A DNA stretch of 64,000 bases from assembly GCA_965230225.1 (NCBI GenBank), contig CBDDKM010000002.1:186001-250000 (forward strand), given 5' to 3'. The notes under the pieces are model-generated. The model saw only the letters and a list, made by a program, of their open reading frames with translations. It ran no database searches and was not told where the DNA came from. Position 1 is the stretch's first letter; each line of letters opens with the position of its first letter. The translations under genes and the position numbers were made by a program. The DNA comes from CALSMU01 sp965230225 (GTDB taxonomy: Bacteria; Bacteroidota; Bacteroidia; Flavobacteriales_D; Parvicellaceae). This document shows positions 27,991-37,763 of this stretch, one piece after another.

Positions 27991-30900
27991 ATGAAAACCA
28001 TTAAACTACTTTTTATCACCATAAGTAGTCTGCTACCCGTATATCAATATGCGCAGGTAAATGTAGACTACAACAACACCAATTTCCCCGTAGAAGACCT
28101 CGTAGACACTCTTGTAAGTGGAGGTTGTATTAGCATTAGCAATGTAACTTTTACAGGACATAACAGACAAATTGGATATTTTACAGACGCAACCTCAAGT
28201 GTAGGATTCGCATCTGGAATTGCCATGAACACAGGACACGTTGATGACATTTCTGGAGACCCAGTAACCGGAAACGATGCAGTATGGGACTGGGGATTAA
28301 GCGGAGGTCCCACCATTGCAGGAGACACTGATCTTGACGTTCTGGTATCGCCAGAATTAACTGAGGATGCCGCCATACTTGAGTTCGATTTTGTTCCTCA
28401 AAACGACACAGTTGAATTTGAATACGTATTCCTGTCCGAAGAGTACCCTACCTTCGTATGTGGAGCTTACAACGATATTTTCGCATTTTTTATTAGCGGA
28501 CCCGGAATTACCAACGACCCTGGAGTAAGCGGTAAAAACATTGCTCTTATACCTGGCACAACAACACCTGTATCAATTAACAACGTTAATCATGGAAACA
28601 GTTTTGCCGTTGGTTGTACACCAACCAACGCTTCCTACCACATTGTAAACAACAATCTGGATGGTGGAACAGTGGTAAACACGGCAGTCGAATATCATGG
28701 CTACACCACTGTCCTAACCGCCAGAGCGGTTGTAACACCGTGCCAGACCTATCACATGAAACTAGCCATTGCCGATGTGGCTGATGGAACAATGGATTCT
28801 GGGGTATTATTAAAAGCAAATAGTTTTACTACTGGGTCTAGCGTACAGGTTTCTACCGCCTCTCCTATGGTCGATTCTACTGAAGTATATGAAGGATGTG
28901 GAGGTGCAGGATTTGTATTTACATTACCCCAGGCTGAAGCAACTCCAACCACCATTAATTATACAATTGGAGGAACAGCAGCCAACGGAACTGATTATAC
29001 CACAATTGGAACAAGTGTTACTATACCTGCTGGACAACTTTCGGAAACAGTTTATATCAACCCTATTGCTGATGGTTTAACAGAAGGTACTGAGATTGTA
29101 ACATTAACCATTCCCGGTGCTTGTTCTTGTGATCCATCTTCAAGTGTTTCGTTAGACATTGTAGATTATGTCCCCTTAAATGTAACTGCAAGTTCAGATG
29201 TAGACATTTGTTTAGGAGACAACACCAACTTAACCGCCAGCTACACGGGAGGAAGTGAAAACATTACCTACTCCTGGAACAACGGAGGAGGAACGGGATC
29301 TCCTGTAAATGTTAGCCCAACCAGCACCACTACGTATACCGTAACAGCAACCGACGTTTGCGGAAACACCGATACAGATCAGGTAGTTGTTGATGTGCAG
29401 GATAACGATGCAAGTTGGACCACACCAGGTTCTATCTGCGAAGCTGCAGGAAGCATAAACCTTAACCCAACTATTACTGGAACTACCGGAGGTACATGGT
29501 CCGGTTCAGGAGTGAGTGGAAATACATTTAATCCTTCTGGCCTTAGTGGAAACATTGCCGTTACTTATTCGGTAGGAACAGTTCCTTGCGTGGAAACATT
29601 AACTCAAAACATTAATGTAGTTCCAGATGTTGATCCATCATGGACCACACCAGGAACCATTTGCGAAGCTGCAGGAAACATCAACCTTAACTTAATCATT
29701 ACGGGAACTACCGGAGGTACATGGTCAGGTTCTGGAGTAAGTGGAAATACTTTTAACCCTTCAGGGCTTAGTGGAAATATTGCTATCACTTATACTGTGG
29801 GTACAGCTCCTTGTGTAGAAACATCCACCCAAAACATTAACGTAGTACCGGATGTTGATCCATCATGGACCACACCGGGAGACGTCTGCGAAGCTGCGGG
29901 AAACATCAATCTCAACCCAACCATTACTGGAACTACCGGTGGAACATGGTCAGGTTCTGGAGTAAGTGGAAATACCTTCAACCCTTCTGGACTTAGTGGA
30001 AACATTGCTATCACTTATACTGTGGGTACTGCTCCTTGTATTGAAACATCCACCCAAAACATTAACGTTGTACCAGATGTTGATCCATCATGGACCACAC
30101 CCGGAGACATCTGCGAAGCTGCGGGAAACATTAACCTGAATTCGACCATCACAGGAACAACAGGAGGTACATGGTCTGGATCAGGAGTAAGTGGTAATAC
30201 TTTTAACCCTTCAGGACTTAGCGGAAACATTGCCATTACATACACCGTTGGTACAGCTCCATGTGTAGAAACATCCACCCAAAACATTAACATTGTACCA
30301 GATGTAGATCCATCATGGACCACACCAGGAGCTATTTGCGAGGCCTCCGGTAACATCAACTTAAACTCAACCATTACAGGAACCACTGGTGGTACATGGT
30401 CTGGTTCGGGAGTAAGTGGTAACACCTTTAACCCATCAGGGCTTAGTGGAAATATTGCTATTACCTACACCGTTGGGACAGCTCCTTGCGTAGAAACATC
30501 CACTCAAAATATCAACGTAGTGCCAGATGTTGATCCATCATGGACCACACCGGGAACCATTTGTGAAGCTGCCGGAAACATTAATCTTAACCCAACAGTT
30601 ACCGGAACTACTGGAGGAACCTGGTCCGGTTCGGGAGTAAGTGGTAACACCTTCAATCCTTCTGGACTTAGCGGAAACATTGCCATTACCTATTCTGTTG
30701 GAAATGGAAGCTGTTTAGAAACGCTAACTCAAAACATTAACGTGGTACCAGATGTCAATCCATCTTGGACCACACCTGGAGCTATATGCGAGGCTTCTGG
30801 TAACATCAACTTAAACTCAACCATCACAGGTACCACAGGAGGTACATGGTCTGGATCAGGGGTAAGTGGAAACACTTTTAACCCTTCAGGGCTTAGCGGA

Positions 30901-33900
30901 AATATCGCTATTACCTATACCGTTGGAACAGCTCCATGTGTAGAAACATCAACCCAAAACATTAATGTAGTGCCGGATGTTGATCCATCGTGGACCACAC
31001 CGGGAACCATCTGCGAAGCCGCTGGAACCATTAACCTTAACCCAACCATTACTGGTACCACAGGAGGTACATGGTCCGGTTCCGGTGTAAGTGGAAATAC
31101 ATTTAATCCATCTGGACTTAGTGGCAACATTGCCATTACATACACTGTAGGAACTGGCTCTTGTCAGGAAACCCTAACCCAAGATATAACTGTAACCCCA
31201 GACGTAAACCCTGCCTGGACCACTCCCGGAACAATTTGTGAATCTGCCGGAAGTATAAATTTGAACAACTCAATTTCGGGAACCATAGGAGGAACTTGGA
31301 GTGGCTCGGGGGTTTTAGGAAACACATTTGATCCCACAGGATTAAGTGGACCTATTTCTGTTACCTACACAGTGGGTACAGCTCCCTGTGAAGAAACTTC
31401 TACTCAAACCATTACGGTAACTCCAGATGTTGATCCTTCATTAAATCAAAGTAGTTTTAACTACTGCGAAGCATCAGGAACTCTAGACCTAACCACATTT
31501 ATTTCTGGTACAACAGGAGGAACCTGGAGCGGAACAGGAGTTACAGGAAATAACTTTGATCCTTCGGTTGGAACTCAAACACTGACCTATACTGTAGGAA
31601 CAACACCATGTCTGGAATCATCTACCATAACCATAAACGTAACACCCGATGTGGACCCCACCTTAACAACCAACAACCAAAGCATATGTGAAGGGGACGG
31701 ATTGCTAAATTTAGCACCCTTCGAAGCTGGAACTACGGGAGGTACCTGGAGTGGAACGGGAGTTTCAGGTACTTCCTTTGACCCTCTATCCGGAACACAA
31801 ACACTAACCTACTCGGTAGGAACTGGTGCTTGTGTTGAAACTGCTAACTTAACGGTTACAGTAGACCCGGAAGACGATCCATCGTTCAGCTTCACCTCTT
31901 CTACATTTTGCTTAACTGGTGTTAATCCTACCGCAACTATTTCTGGAACAAACGGAGGTACATTTAGCATCTCTGCACCGGGAGTATTAGCTGACAATAG
32001 CACGGGTGAAATCAACTTATTATCATCAGGAGTGGGAACTTATTGGATCTATTACAATACCGCATCTGCAGGTAATCCATGTCCAAATATCGATTCGGTA
32101 CAAATTACCATTACCAGTGCTCCATCGGCATCTTTTAGTTACGATGCTTCAGCATATTGTCAATACGACTCCGACCCTGTAATCAGTTTCGGAGCAGGAG
32201 CAAGTGCAGGTGTATTCTCAACTTCTCCGGCAACATTGAGTGTTAATCCAGCAGATGGGTCAATTGACCTTTCATCAAGTACTGCAGATACTTATTGGGT
32301 ATATAACTTCATTGCCGCTTCAGGAGGTTGTGCACAAGCCATTGATTCAACTCAATTAATCGTTCACCCACTGGATGATGCTACTTTTAGTTATGCAGCT
32401 CCGTTTTGTGTATCAGGGACCAACCCAACTGCCAACATTACCGGAACAACAGGAGGTACCTTTAGTATTTCTGCACCGGGTGTTCTTGCCGATGCTAACA
32501 CTGGAGAAATTGACTTAGCAGGATCGGGAATTGGAACATTCTGGATTTACTACAACACCTCGTCAGCAGGTAACCCATGCCCTGTCATCGATTCGGTACA
32601 AATTGATATTACCACTTCTCCGGAAGCTACTTTCAATTACTACAGTACTGTATACTGCGAGGCGGATTCTAATAGCATATTGCCTCAATTTGGCAGCAAT
32701 GCCTACCCGGGCGTTTTCTCTTCCAATCCATCAGGAATTTCGTTTATTGATCCTAATACCGGAGAGATTGACCTGATCAACTCTACCCCGGGAAGCTACT
32801 GGGTAGTTAATTACCTGGCAGGGGCTAACGGTTGTGCAGATCATACCGACTCAACTCAAATAACCATTAACCCTATTTACTTAACTCCTTTAACCGTTGA
32901 TATTTGCCAGGGAGACAGTACTTTCCTGGAAGGAGCTTATCAAAACACTAATGGGGTTTATTACGATACTTTAGTAACTGTATCCGGGTGCGATAGTATT
33001 ATCGAAACCACCCTAAATTTATTGCCGGTCTATTTAACCAACGTTAATGAAGCAATATGTAATGGCGACAGCTTATTTGTAGGAGGGGCTTACCAACTTA
33101 CCGCTGGTACTTACTATGATACTCTATCTACCACCGTTGGATGCGATAGTATAATTGAAACGGTATTAACCATTAATCCTACTCCGGTTCCTCCTGTTGT
33201 ATTTGATACCATTGTATGTTTAGCAGATGGAGATCCTGTGCTATTTGCCAGCAGTTCTGGTGGCACCATTTACTGGTATGACGATGCCGGATTGACAAAC
33301 CTATTAGACAGTGGAAATACGTATCAACCATCCATTAATGCCACAGGCACTAATACTTATTACCTGATAGAAGTCCTTGGAAGTTGTATAGGAAACCCTA
33401 ACTCCATGGATATAACCATACAAGATCCAAGTGCAATTATTTCCACAGATCCTATTGTTACATCTGGCTCGGTTCCGTTCACCATAGAGTTTACAGATTT
33501 AGGTACTGGATCTACCTCTCAAACATGGGATTTTGGAAACGGAGACTCTGACACAGGATCATTGGTGGAATACACTTACACCGACGAAGGTATGTACGAG
33601 GTTATCCTTTCTGTTACAGATAACATTTGTTGGGCTTACGATACCGTTCAGGTAGATGCCATTGTTGGCGAATCGGTAATTTTTACTCCTAACGTATTCA
33701 CTCCTAACGATGATGGGGTAAATGATGTATGGTTCATGAATGCAGAAAACATCGAAACAATGGATTGCCAAATCATGAACAGATGGGGGCAGGTAGTTTA
33801 TCAAATTACAACAGCCAAAGGCGGCTGGGATGGAATGTCTGTAACAGGATCACCAGTGGCAGACGGAACATACTACTTCTTTATTAAAGCAACCGGATTA

Positions 33901-33948
33901 GACGGTAAAGAATATGATATTACAGGGTCAATACTACTGACCCGATAA
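27991..33948 (+). CDS. Giant repeat adhesin with gliding-motility-type T9SS C-terminal domain (1985 aa)
   Basis: Signal peptide about 1-21. Residues about 22-270 match the choice-of-anchor L domain (NFPVEDLVDTLVSGGC, FVPQNDTVEFEYVFLSEEYP). A Calx-beta-like module (about 300-375) and an Ig-like module follow. Nine identical-length 75-aa repeats span residues 476-1150, then two 73-74-aa variants to about 1298, and four larger related modules alternating between two types (SFSFTSSTFC, SFSYDASAYC). Two CDSIIET modules, an Ig-like and a PKD domain (WDFGNGDSD) lead to the C-terminal TIGR04131-type sorting domain, with PNVFTPNDDGVNDVW, IMNRWGQVVYQ, GGWDG and GTYYFFIKA. This tail directs T9SS export and surface attachment. 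Each repeat keeps two cysteines, so one disulphide per module is likely. It is probably an adhesin. Confidence 0.95.
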   Translation: MKTIKLLFITISSLLPVYQYAQVNVDYNNTNFPVEDLVDTLVSGGCISISNVTFTGHNRQIGYFTDATSSVGFASGIAMNTGHVDDISGDPVTGNDAVWDWGLSGGPTIAGDTDLDVLVSPELTEDAAILEFDFVPQNDTVEFEYVFLSEEYPTFVCGAYNDIFAFFISGPGITNDPGVSGKNIALIPGTTTPVSINNVNHGNSFAVGCTPTNASYHIVNNNLDGGTVVNTAVEYHGYTTVLTARAVVTPCQTYHMKLAIADVADGTMDSGVLLKANSFTTGSSVQVSTASPMVDSTEVYEGCGGAGFVFTLPQAEATPTTINYTIGGTAANGTDYTTIGTSVTIPAGQLSETVYINPIADGLTEGTEIVTLTIPGACSCDPSSSVSLDIVDYVPLNVTASSDVDICLGDNTNLTASYTGGSENITYSWNNGGGTGSPVNVSPTSTTTYTVTATDVCGNTDTDQVVVDVQDNDASWTTPGSICEAAGSINLNPTITGTTGGTWSGSGVSGNTFNPSGLSGNIAVTYSVGTVPCVETLTQNINVVPDVDPSWTTPGTICEAAGNINLNLIITGTTGGTWSGSGVSGNTFNPSGLSGNIAITYTVGTAPCVETSTQNINVVPDVDPSWTTPGDVCEAAGNINLNPTITGTTGGTWSGSGVSGNTFNPSGLSGNIAITYTVGTAPCIETSTQNINVVPDVDPSWTTPGDICEAAGNINLNSTITGTTGGTWSGSGVSGNTFNPSGLSGNIAITYTVGTAPCVETSTQNINIVPDVDPSWTTPGAICEASGNINLNSTITGTTGGTWSGSGVSGNTFNPSGLSGNIAITYTVGTAPCVETSTQNINVVPDVDPSWTTPGTICEAAGNINLNPTVTGTTGGTWSGSGVSGNTFNPSGLSGNIAITYSVGNGSCLETLTQNINVVPDVNPSWTTPGAICEASGNINLNSTITGTTGGTWSGSGVSGNTFNPSGLSGNIAITYTVGTAPCVETSTQNINVVPDVDPSWTTPGTICEAAGTINLNPTITGTTGGTWSGSGVSGNTFNPSGLSGNIAITYTVGTGSCQETLTQDITVTPDVNPAWTTPGTICESAGSINLNNSISGTIGGTWSGSGVLGNTFDPTGLSGPISVTYTVGTAPCEETSTQTITVTPDVDPSLNQSSFNYCEASGTLDLTTFISGTTGGTWSGTGVTGNNFDPSVGTQTLTYTVGTTPCLESSTITINVTPDVDPTLTTNNQSICEGDGLLNLAPFEAGTTGGTWSGTGVSGTSFDPLSGTQTLTYSVGTGACVETANLTVTVDPEDDPSFSFTSSTFCLTGVNPTATISGTNGGTFSISAPGVLADNSTGEINLLSSGVGTYWIYYNTASAGNPCPNIDSVQITITSAPSASFSYDASAYCQYDSDPVISFGAGASAGVFSTSPATLSVNPADGSIDLSSSTADTYWVYNFIAASGGCAQAIDSTQLIVHPLDDATFSYAAPFCVSGTNPTANITGTTGGTFSISAPGVLADANTGEIDLAGSGIGTFWIYYNTSSAGNPCPVIDSVQIDITTSPEATFNYYSTVYCEADSNSILPQFGSNAYPGVFSSNPSGISFIDPNTGEIDLINSTPGSYWVVNYLAGANGCADHTDSTQITINPIYLTPLTVDICQGDSTFLEGAYQNTNGVYYDTLVTVSGCDSIIETTLNLLPVYLTNVNEAICNGDSLFVGGAYQLTAGTYYDTLSTTVGCDSIIETVLTINPTPVPPVVFDTIVCLADGDPVLFASSSGGTIYWYDDAGLTNLLDSGNTYQPSINATGTNTYYLIEVLGSCIGNPNSMDITIQDPSAIISTDPIVTSGSVPFTIEFTDLGTGSTSQTWDFGNGDSDTGSLVEYTYTDEGMYEVILSVTDNICWAYDTVQVDAIVGESVIFTPNVFTPNDDGVNDVWFMNAENIETMDCQIMNRWGQVVYQITTAKGGWDGMSVTGSPVADGTYYFFIKATGLDGKEYDITGSILLTR
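29416..31440 (+). repeat. Nine in-frame tandem repeats of exactly 225 bp
   Basis: Units start at TGGAC, at 29416, 29641, 29866, 30091, 30316, 30541, 30766, 30991 and 31216, with no insertion or deletion. Each encodes 75 residues containing WTTPG, ICEA[AS]G, GTTGGTWSGSGVSGNTFNP, GLSGNIAITY and C-ETSTQNINVVPDV. Units 5 and 7 share the ICEASGNINLNSTITG variant. Many differences between units are synonymous. Two degenerate units follow to about 31890. Confidence 0.95.
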
Positions 33949-33997
33949 AAGCGCTAGCTCTGGGGTGGTGCCCAGCATTAGTAGTAGTTTATATGGT

Positions 33998-34032
33998 AAG
34001 GGTGCTCTTCGCGGAGCACCCTTTGGCTTTTT
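33998..34032 (+). terminator. Intrinsic terminator after the giant adhesin
   Basis: A perfect 10-bp stem (AAGGGTGCTC 33998-34007 with GAGCACCCTT 34014-34023) closes a 6-nt loop and is followed by TGGCTTTTT. It lies 50 nt past the adhesin stop and touches the end of the convergent sulfurtransferase gene. Confidence 0.8.
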
Positions 34033-34837
34033 ATACGGTTACTATTCTTTGATCCAGTTGAGCCCATTCGGTCCAGGAACCATCGTATACCGACTTCTCT
34101 CTTTCCAGAGCCATCTCACTAGCTAATAGAATAATGCATGCTGTAATTCCCGATCCGCAACTAAAGGTTAATGGTCTGTCATCAGTAACCACTTGGCTAA
34201 ACACCTCTTTCAACTCCTCCACCGATTTAAACTTTCCATCCGATAATACCTCCGTATAAGGCAAACTCACCGAATTAGGCATCGACCCACTTGGTAGTCC
34301 TTCTCTAGGTTCAGGAGCTGTTCCATCGAACCTCCCCTTAGAACGGGCATCTAAAACAAGGTGATTTTGATGCTCCAAATTGGAACACATAAACTGGTAA
34401 TCCTTAACAACAGAAGCATTCAATTTTGCTGTGAAATTTCCGCTGGCATAAGATGCAGCAACCGGTTTTTCTGTTTCAAACCCTTGTGCCTTCCACTCGG
34501 GTAACCCTCCGTCCAATACGGACACCTTTTGGTGCCCCATGGTATTAAACATCCACCAAACACGAGGACTGGAAAACACTCCTCTACTATCGTAAACTAC
34601 GAGATGGCTATCCGAATTTATTCCTAAAGCTCTGCATCCAGATTCAATTTGTTCTTTACTCGGAAAGGTATTTGGAAAATCGCTGGAAGTATCGCTAAAA
34701 TCATTTTTGATGTCAAACTTCCTTGCTCCTGGAATGCGCTCCTCCACATTTACCGGTTGGCTGGCATCTAGTACAATTAAATTGGAATCGTTTAAGTGTT
34801 CGTTTAGCCACTGGGCAGATACAATTAATGGGTTCAT
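34031..34837 (-). CDS. sseA: Sulfurtransferase with two rhodanese domains (thiosulfate/3-mercaptopyruvate)
   Basis: The 268-aa length and tandem rhodanese layout fit the SseA/TST family: domain 1 at about 1-125 (VSAQWLNEHL, LDAS, IPGARKFDI, VWWMFNTMGH, VLDGGLPEWKAQG) and domain 2 at about 150-268 (LVLDARSKGRFDG, PNSVSLPY). The active-site loop is CGSGITAC, with the catalytic Cys in the position and loop form expected of 3-mercaptopyruvate sulfurtransferases (CGSGVT). The enzyme transfers sulfur from 3-mercaptopyruvate or thiosulfate to acceptors such as cyanide or thiols in the cytoplasm. It is 67 nt downstream of the SDR gene and may be separately transcribed. Confidence 0.92.
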   Translation of the reverse strand: MNPLIVSAQWLNEHLNDSNLIVLDASQPVNVEERIPGARKFDIKNDFSDTSSDFPNTFPSKEQIESGCRALGINSDSHLVVYDSRGVFSSPRVWWMFNTMGHQKVSVLDGGLPEWKAQGFETEKPVAASYASGNFTAKLNASVVKDYQFMCSNLEHQNHLVLDARSKGRFDGTAPEPREGLPSGSMPNSVSLPYTEVLSDGKFKSVEELKEVFSQVVTDDRPLTFSCGSGITACIILLASEMALEREKSVYDGSWTEWAQLDQRIVTV

Positions 34838-34904
34838 GATAGTAAAATTGATGGGATAAAGTTAATGCAAAATTGCATTAACTCTTCCTAATTTACCTTA
34901 CCTA

Positions 34905-35828
34905 TTAACTTCTGATAAATCGATGAATGGCCTCGTTGGCATTGTCTTGAAAAGCAGTGTTTTTAAGATCTGGAAAAATGGTGCTTTGATCCACTACTGG
35001 GCCGGTAAGCACTTTTTCTTTACTGGCGTAAAACACCCCACTTTGGTACACCGCATTGTTGATTCCATCCACAAAACGAGCGGCTCCTTTACTTAGTTTA
35101 TGAGATAGTCCCATTAAAGGCATAAAAATGGGCATCCCAATATACTTAAACATAATTCGTTGGAAAAACGGTAAATCATCCATTCCCTGGGTTCCTCTGG
35201 TACCTCCCGGACTCATACTAATGAACTTAATAGATGGGTGCTTTCGAGCCATGGACGACATCCATAGTGTACCACCGTATTTAATTACTCCATATACCTG
35301 CAAAGCATCAAATTTATCGAAAGCGGTTCCGTTAAACACTTTTTCAAATTCGTCTGCCGAGGAGGTTTTCAAATCCGGTCGTTTCATACCGGTTGGTTTT
35401 ATCCCTCGGGCAGCTTCAGAACTTGCAAAAAGAACTACATTATTAATCAGGTTTTTCTCTAACATCTCATCCACCAACACTACGTGGCCCAGCAAATTAG
35501 TTGCAGTAATACTAGTCACTCCATCTTTGGTTAACTTTTTAGGGTCCTTACCTCCCATTCCACCAGCATTCATAATCAATGCATCCACTGGCATGTGTAA
35601 TTTCTTTACTGCTTTTCTAACAGAATCAGGGTTGGAAACATCCATTATGATTATTTCAAAAATCTTCCTTCCTGTGGACTCTTCCAGTGACTTTTTTGCC
35701 AACTCAGCCTTTGTTTGATTTCTACAGGCCAGGTAGATTTTTTTTACCGTTTTATCTTCTGCCAATTGTCTGGCTGTTTCTTTTCCAATACCGGCATTAG
35801 CACCGGTAATCATTACTATCTTGTTCAT
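34905..35828 (-). CDS. Short-chain dehydrogenase/reductase (SDR), protochlorophyllide-reductase-like group
   Basis: I start at ATG 35828 (MNKIVMITGANAGIG), since the upstream in-frame extension overlaps the preceding gene and lies before the first beta strand. Residues 8-15 give the NADP-binding TGANAGIG, residues near 83-86 the NAG motif, then the FASSEA serine and the catalytic YGVIK (Y-x3-K). At 307 aa it is longer than classical SDRs and resembles light-dependent POR-like or WWOX-like SDRs; the substrate is unknown. It starts 4 nt after the SRPBCC gene, so it is in the operon beginning near 37892. Confidence 0.9.
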   Translation of the reverse strand: MNKIVMITGANAGIGKETARQLAEDKTVKKIYLACRNQTKAELAKKSLEESTGRKIFEIIIMDVSNPDSVRKAVKKLHMPVDALIMNAGGMGGKDPKKLTKDGVTSITATNLLGHVVLVDEMLEKNLINNVVLFASSEAARGIKPTGMKRPDLKTSSADEFEKVFNGTAFDKFDALQVYGVIKYGGTLWMSSMARKHPSIKFISMSPGGTRGTQGMDDLPFFQRIMFKYIGMPIFMPLMGLSHKLSKGAARFVDGINNAVYQSGVFYASKEKVLTGPVVDQSTIFPDLKNTAFQDNANEAIHRFIRS

Positions 35829-35832
35829 CGAA

Positions 35833-36423
35833 TTACTTTTTATATTGTTTCTTAATGGCTTTGAAATTGTCTTGATTAACATTTTCTCCCGTTTTTACAT
35901 GGTGCTCTACCGCCAGTAAATAATCAGCAATGTCCCCCATAAATTGTTTTTTAGCCATACCTCCCATAAATGCCGGCTTGGTTCTTACATTCATCTCCAT
36001 GCTCAGTTTGCAAGAGTTCTCATCAATCGGTTCAACTTTGTACACTCCGTAGCTGTAATCTGTATTTAAAGGGACTCCACTCGCATGGTTAATCAAAACT
36101 TTAAAGGTGTAGTTCTCTGCATCAAAATTGATTTGCGTTTCCTGTAAGTATTTAGTTCCTTTTTCGTTGAAATTGCAGGTACGAGATACATTCTCTCCTC
36201 CTGTCATGTGTCCTTGATTAAACTCAGAACTTACGATTTTCGGATGGGAGTTAGCAATGGCTCCAAAGTCTTCTCCTACTACATGCCATACTTTAGATGC
36301 GGGCATATCTATTGTCCTTTCTACCGTAAAGTTAACTACCTTTTTATCTGTTTTTTGAGCACTTACTTGTCCTACAAATACTACTAGTAGTAGTGCTACT
36401 GTGTTTCTAATAACTGTTTTCAT
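35833..36423 (-). CDS. Secreted SRPBCC (START/polyketide cyclase-like) protein
   Basis: A signal peptide (about 1-22, ending VSAQ) precedes a hydrophobic-ligand-binding SRPBCC fold: VERTIDMPASKVWHVVGEDF at the start of the helix-grip, FNEKGTKYLQETQI and YGVYKVEPIDENSCKLSMEMNV strands, and a C-terminal helix FMGDIADYLLAVEHHVKTG. SRPBCC proteins bind lipids or aromatic compounds. A secreted one beside an SDR and a DUF4345 membrane protein suggests handling of a hydrophobic compound in the periplasm. This is inference. Confidence 0.82.
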   Translation of the reverse strand: MKTVIRNTVALLLVVFVGQVSAQKTDKKVVNFTVERTIDMPASKVWHVVGEDFGAIANSHPKIVSSEFNQGHMTGGENVSRTCNFNEKGTKYLQETQINFDAENYTFKVLINHASGVPLNTDYSYGVYKVEPIDENSCKLSMEMNVRTKPAFMGGMAKKQFMGDIADYLLAVEHHVKTGENVNQDNFKAIKKQYKK

Positions 36424-36443
36424 AATGATTCGTTTTAATATGA

Positions 36444-36842
36444 TTATTGATTCTTTTCTTTATTCATGATGAGCAATACTGCTCCGATTATTCCTAATAC
36501 AAACTCCAGCCCTGTTGCTTTTACTAATCCGTCTACCGGCATTCCATCAGCTATGATGCTGACTAGTCTTCCTGCCCCTAGAGAGAGAAATAAAACAGAT
36601 ACCATAAGAGTAGAAGTAAAGCGCAACCTGCTTTTAAAAGCTCCCAGAATTGAGATAAGCGCAGTAGATAGAATTAATGCACTGGCTGCTCGCACATCGT
36701 TTAACACACTGATGTTTCCGGAAACATCAATTCCAGCACTCGCTTTCATGGCTACAGGTGCTAGTAATGTTGCACCACCAATAAAAGAGAGTAATAACCC
36801 GGCCACAACCAGGTATCCATTTAATACTTTTGAATTTTTCAT
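36444..36842 (-). CDS. DUF4345-like four-helix membrane protein
   Basis: The chosen start is ATG 36842 (MKNSKVLNGYLVVAG), just before the first membrane segment; a start at 36869 is also open. Four hydrophobic segments (YLVVAGLLLSFIGGATLL, ASALILSTALISILGAF, LMVSVLFLSLGAGRLVSI, LEFVLGIIGAVLLIM) and the conserved R in NDVRAASAL and GAGRLVSI fit DUF4345 (PF14248-like). The function is unknown. It lies 20 nt upstream of the SRPBCC gene in the same operon. Confidence 0.82.
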   Translation of the reverse strand: MKNSKVLNGYLVVAGLLLSFIGGATLLAPVAMKASAGIDVSGNISVLNDVRAASALILSTALISILGAFKSRLRFTSTLMVSVLFLSLGAGRLVSIIADGMPVDGLVKATGLEFVLGIIGAVLLIMNKEKNQ

Positions 36843-36924
36843 AACATTGTTTTCAATTGTCTGATACAAATGTCATGAAAGGAAAAGGGGTGGGTTTCTC
36901 GATTTAGCTCAAAGGCTTATCAAT

Positions 36925-37761
36925 TTAGCTCAGGCGATATTCTGAAGGAGATTTTCCGTACTGAGATACGAAATTTCGATTAAATGTGGCCAACGAATCA
37001 AAGCCTACATCGTACGCAATATCAGAAACACGATCCTTACTGGAATGAAGCAATTCCGCAGCTTTTTCTACTTTTTTACGGGTGATGAACTTCTTGGGGC
37101 TATCTCCAAATACTTCGGAAAATTTTCTTTTAAAAGAGGATACACTTAGATGGCAAAGAGTAGCTAATTCGTCCAGAGAAAGGTTGGCATATAGATTATG
37201 CTGAATTACCGACTTAAACTCTACCTCATTGGGTTTAAACAGTGCAGCCAGAAAATCCATTTGAGAGGGGGCCTCCTGAGATTTAGCCACCAGCAAAACA
37301 AACTCTTTCAATTTTGTTTTTACAATGCTTTCATCAGCTAATTCAGGGTTATCTAAAAGAATATCAATACTCGCTCTGTAGTTTTCCAGCAATCGATCGA
37401 TCTGGATTTGTTTAATGTTGTAGTCTACCGTATGATTAGAAGTGGTAACATCAAACTCAAAAATATCTTTTACCAAAGAAGGGGATAAGAATACACCTAC
37501 AGATTCAACTCCATCCTCGCATTTTTGATTCTTATCAACCGGTTCAAAAAAGTAGTTTAGGCATTTTGCCAGCATTCCCCGATCTTTATTTAATTGCAGG
37601 TATTCGTCGGCAGAGCGTACGTTAACCTCTCCTTTGTTAACAAACATAAAGCAAGCCTCGTCCTCCACGTACTGTTTTAAAGTTCGGTTAAACGAAGGCA
37701 TGGATATTCTCATAAATACCACACGCCCTTTATAGGTTATTACTTGCTCTTTAAATTCCAT
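36925..37761 (-). CDS. AraC-family transcriptional regulator
   Basis: The C-terminal 100 residues hold two helix-turn-helix motifs: LSLDELATLCHLSVSSFKRKF and VSDIAYDVGFDSLATFNRNF, ending YGKSPSEYR as in AraC/XylS proteins. The N-terminal about 170 residues form a cupin-like effector domain without recognisable ligand residues. It precedes the DUF4345, SRPBCC and SDR genes with an 82-nt gap and probably controls them, possibly from a site in 36843-36924. It follows the 42-aa membrane protein gene by 2 nt. Confidence 0.92.
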   Translation of the reverse strand: MEFKEQVITYKGRVVFMRISMPSFNRTLKQYVEDEACFMFVNKGEVNVRSADEYLQLNKDRGMLAKCLNYFFEPVDKNQKCEDGVESVGVFLSPSLVKDIFEFDVTTSNHTVDYNIKQIQIDRLLENYRASIDILLDNPELADESIVKTKLKEFVLLVAKSQEAPSQMDFLAALFKPNEVEFKSVIQHNLYANLSLDELATLCHLSVSSFKRKFSEVFGDSPKKFITRKKVEKAAELLHSSKDRVSDIAYDVGFDSLATFNRNFVSQYGKSPSEYRLS

Positions 37762-37763
37762 GT

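Noticed and set aside
29604..31145. Several long reading frames antisense to the adhesin repeats
   Set aside because: They repeat with the 225-bp period and are a by-product of the repeated coding sequence; no start signals or domains.
29416..31440. Possible CRISPR-like array
   Set aside because: The 225-bp units are in-frame coding repeats without unique spacers; no cas genes are near.
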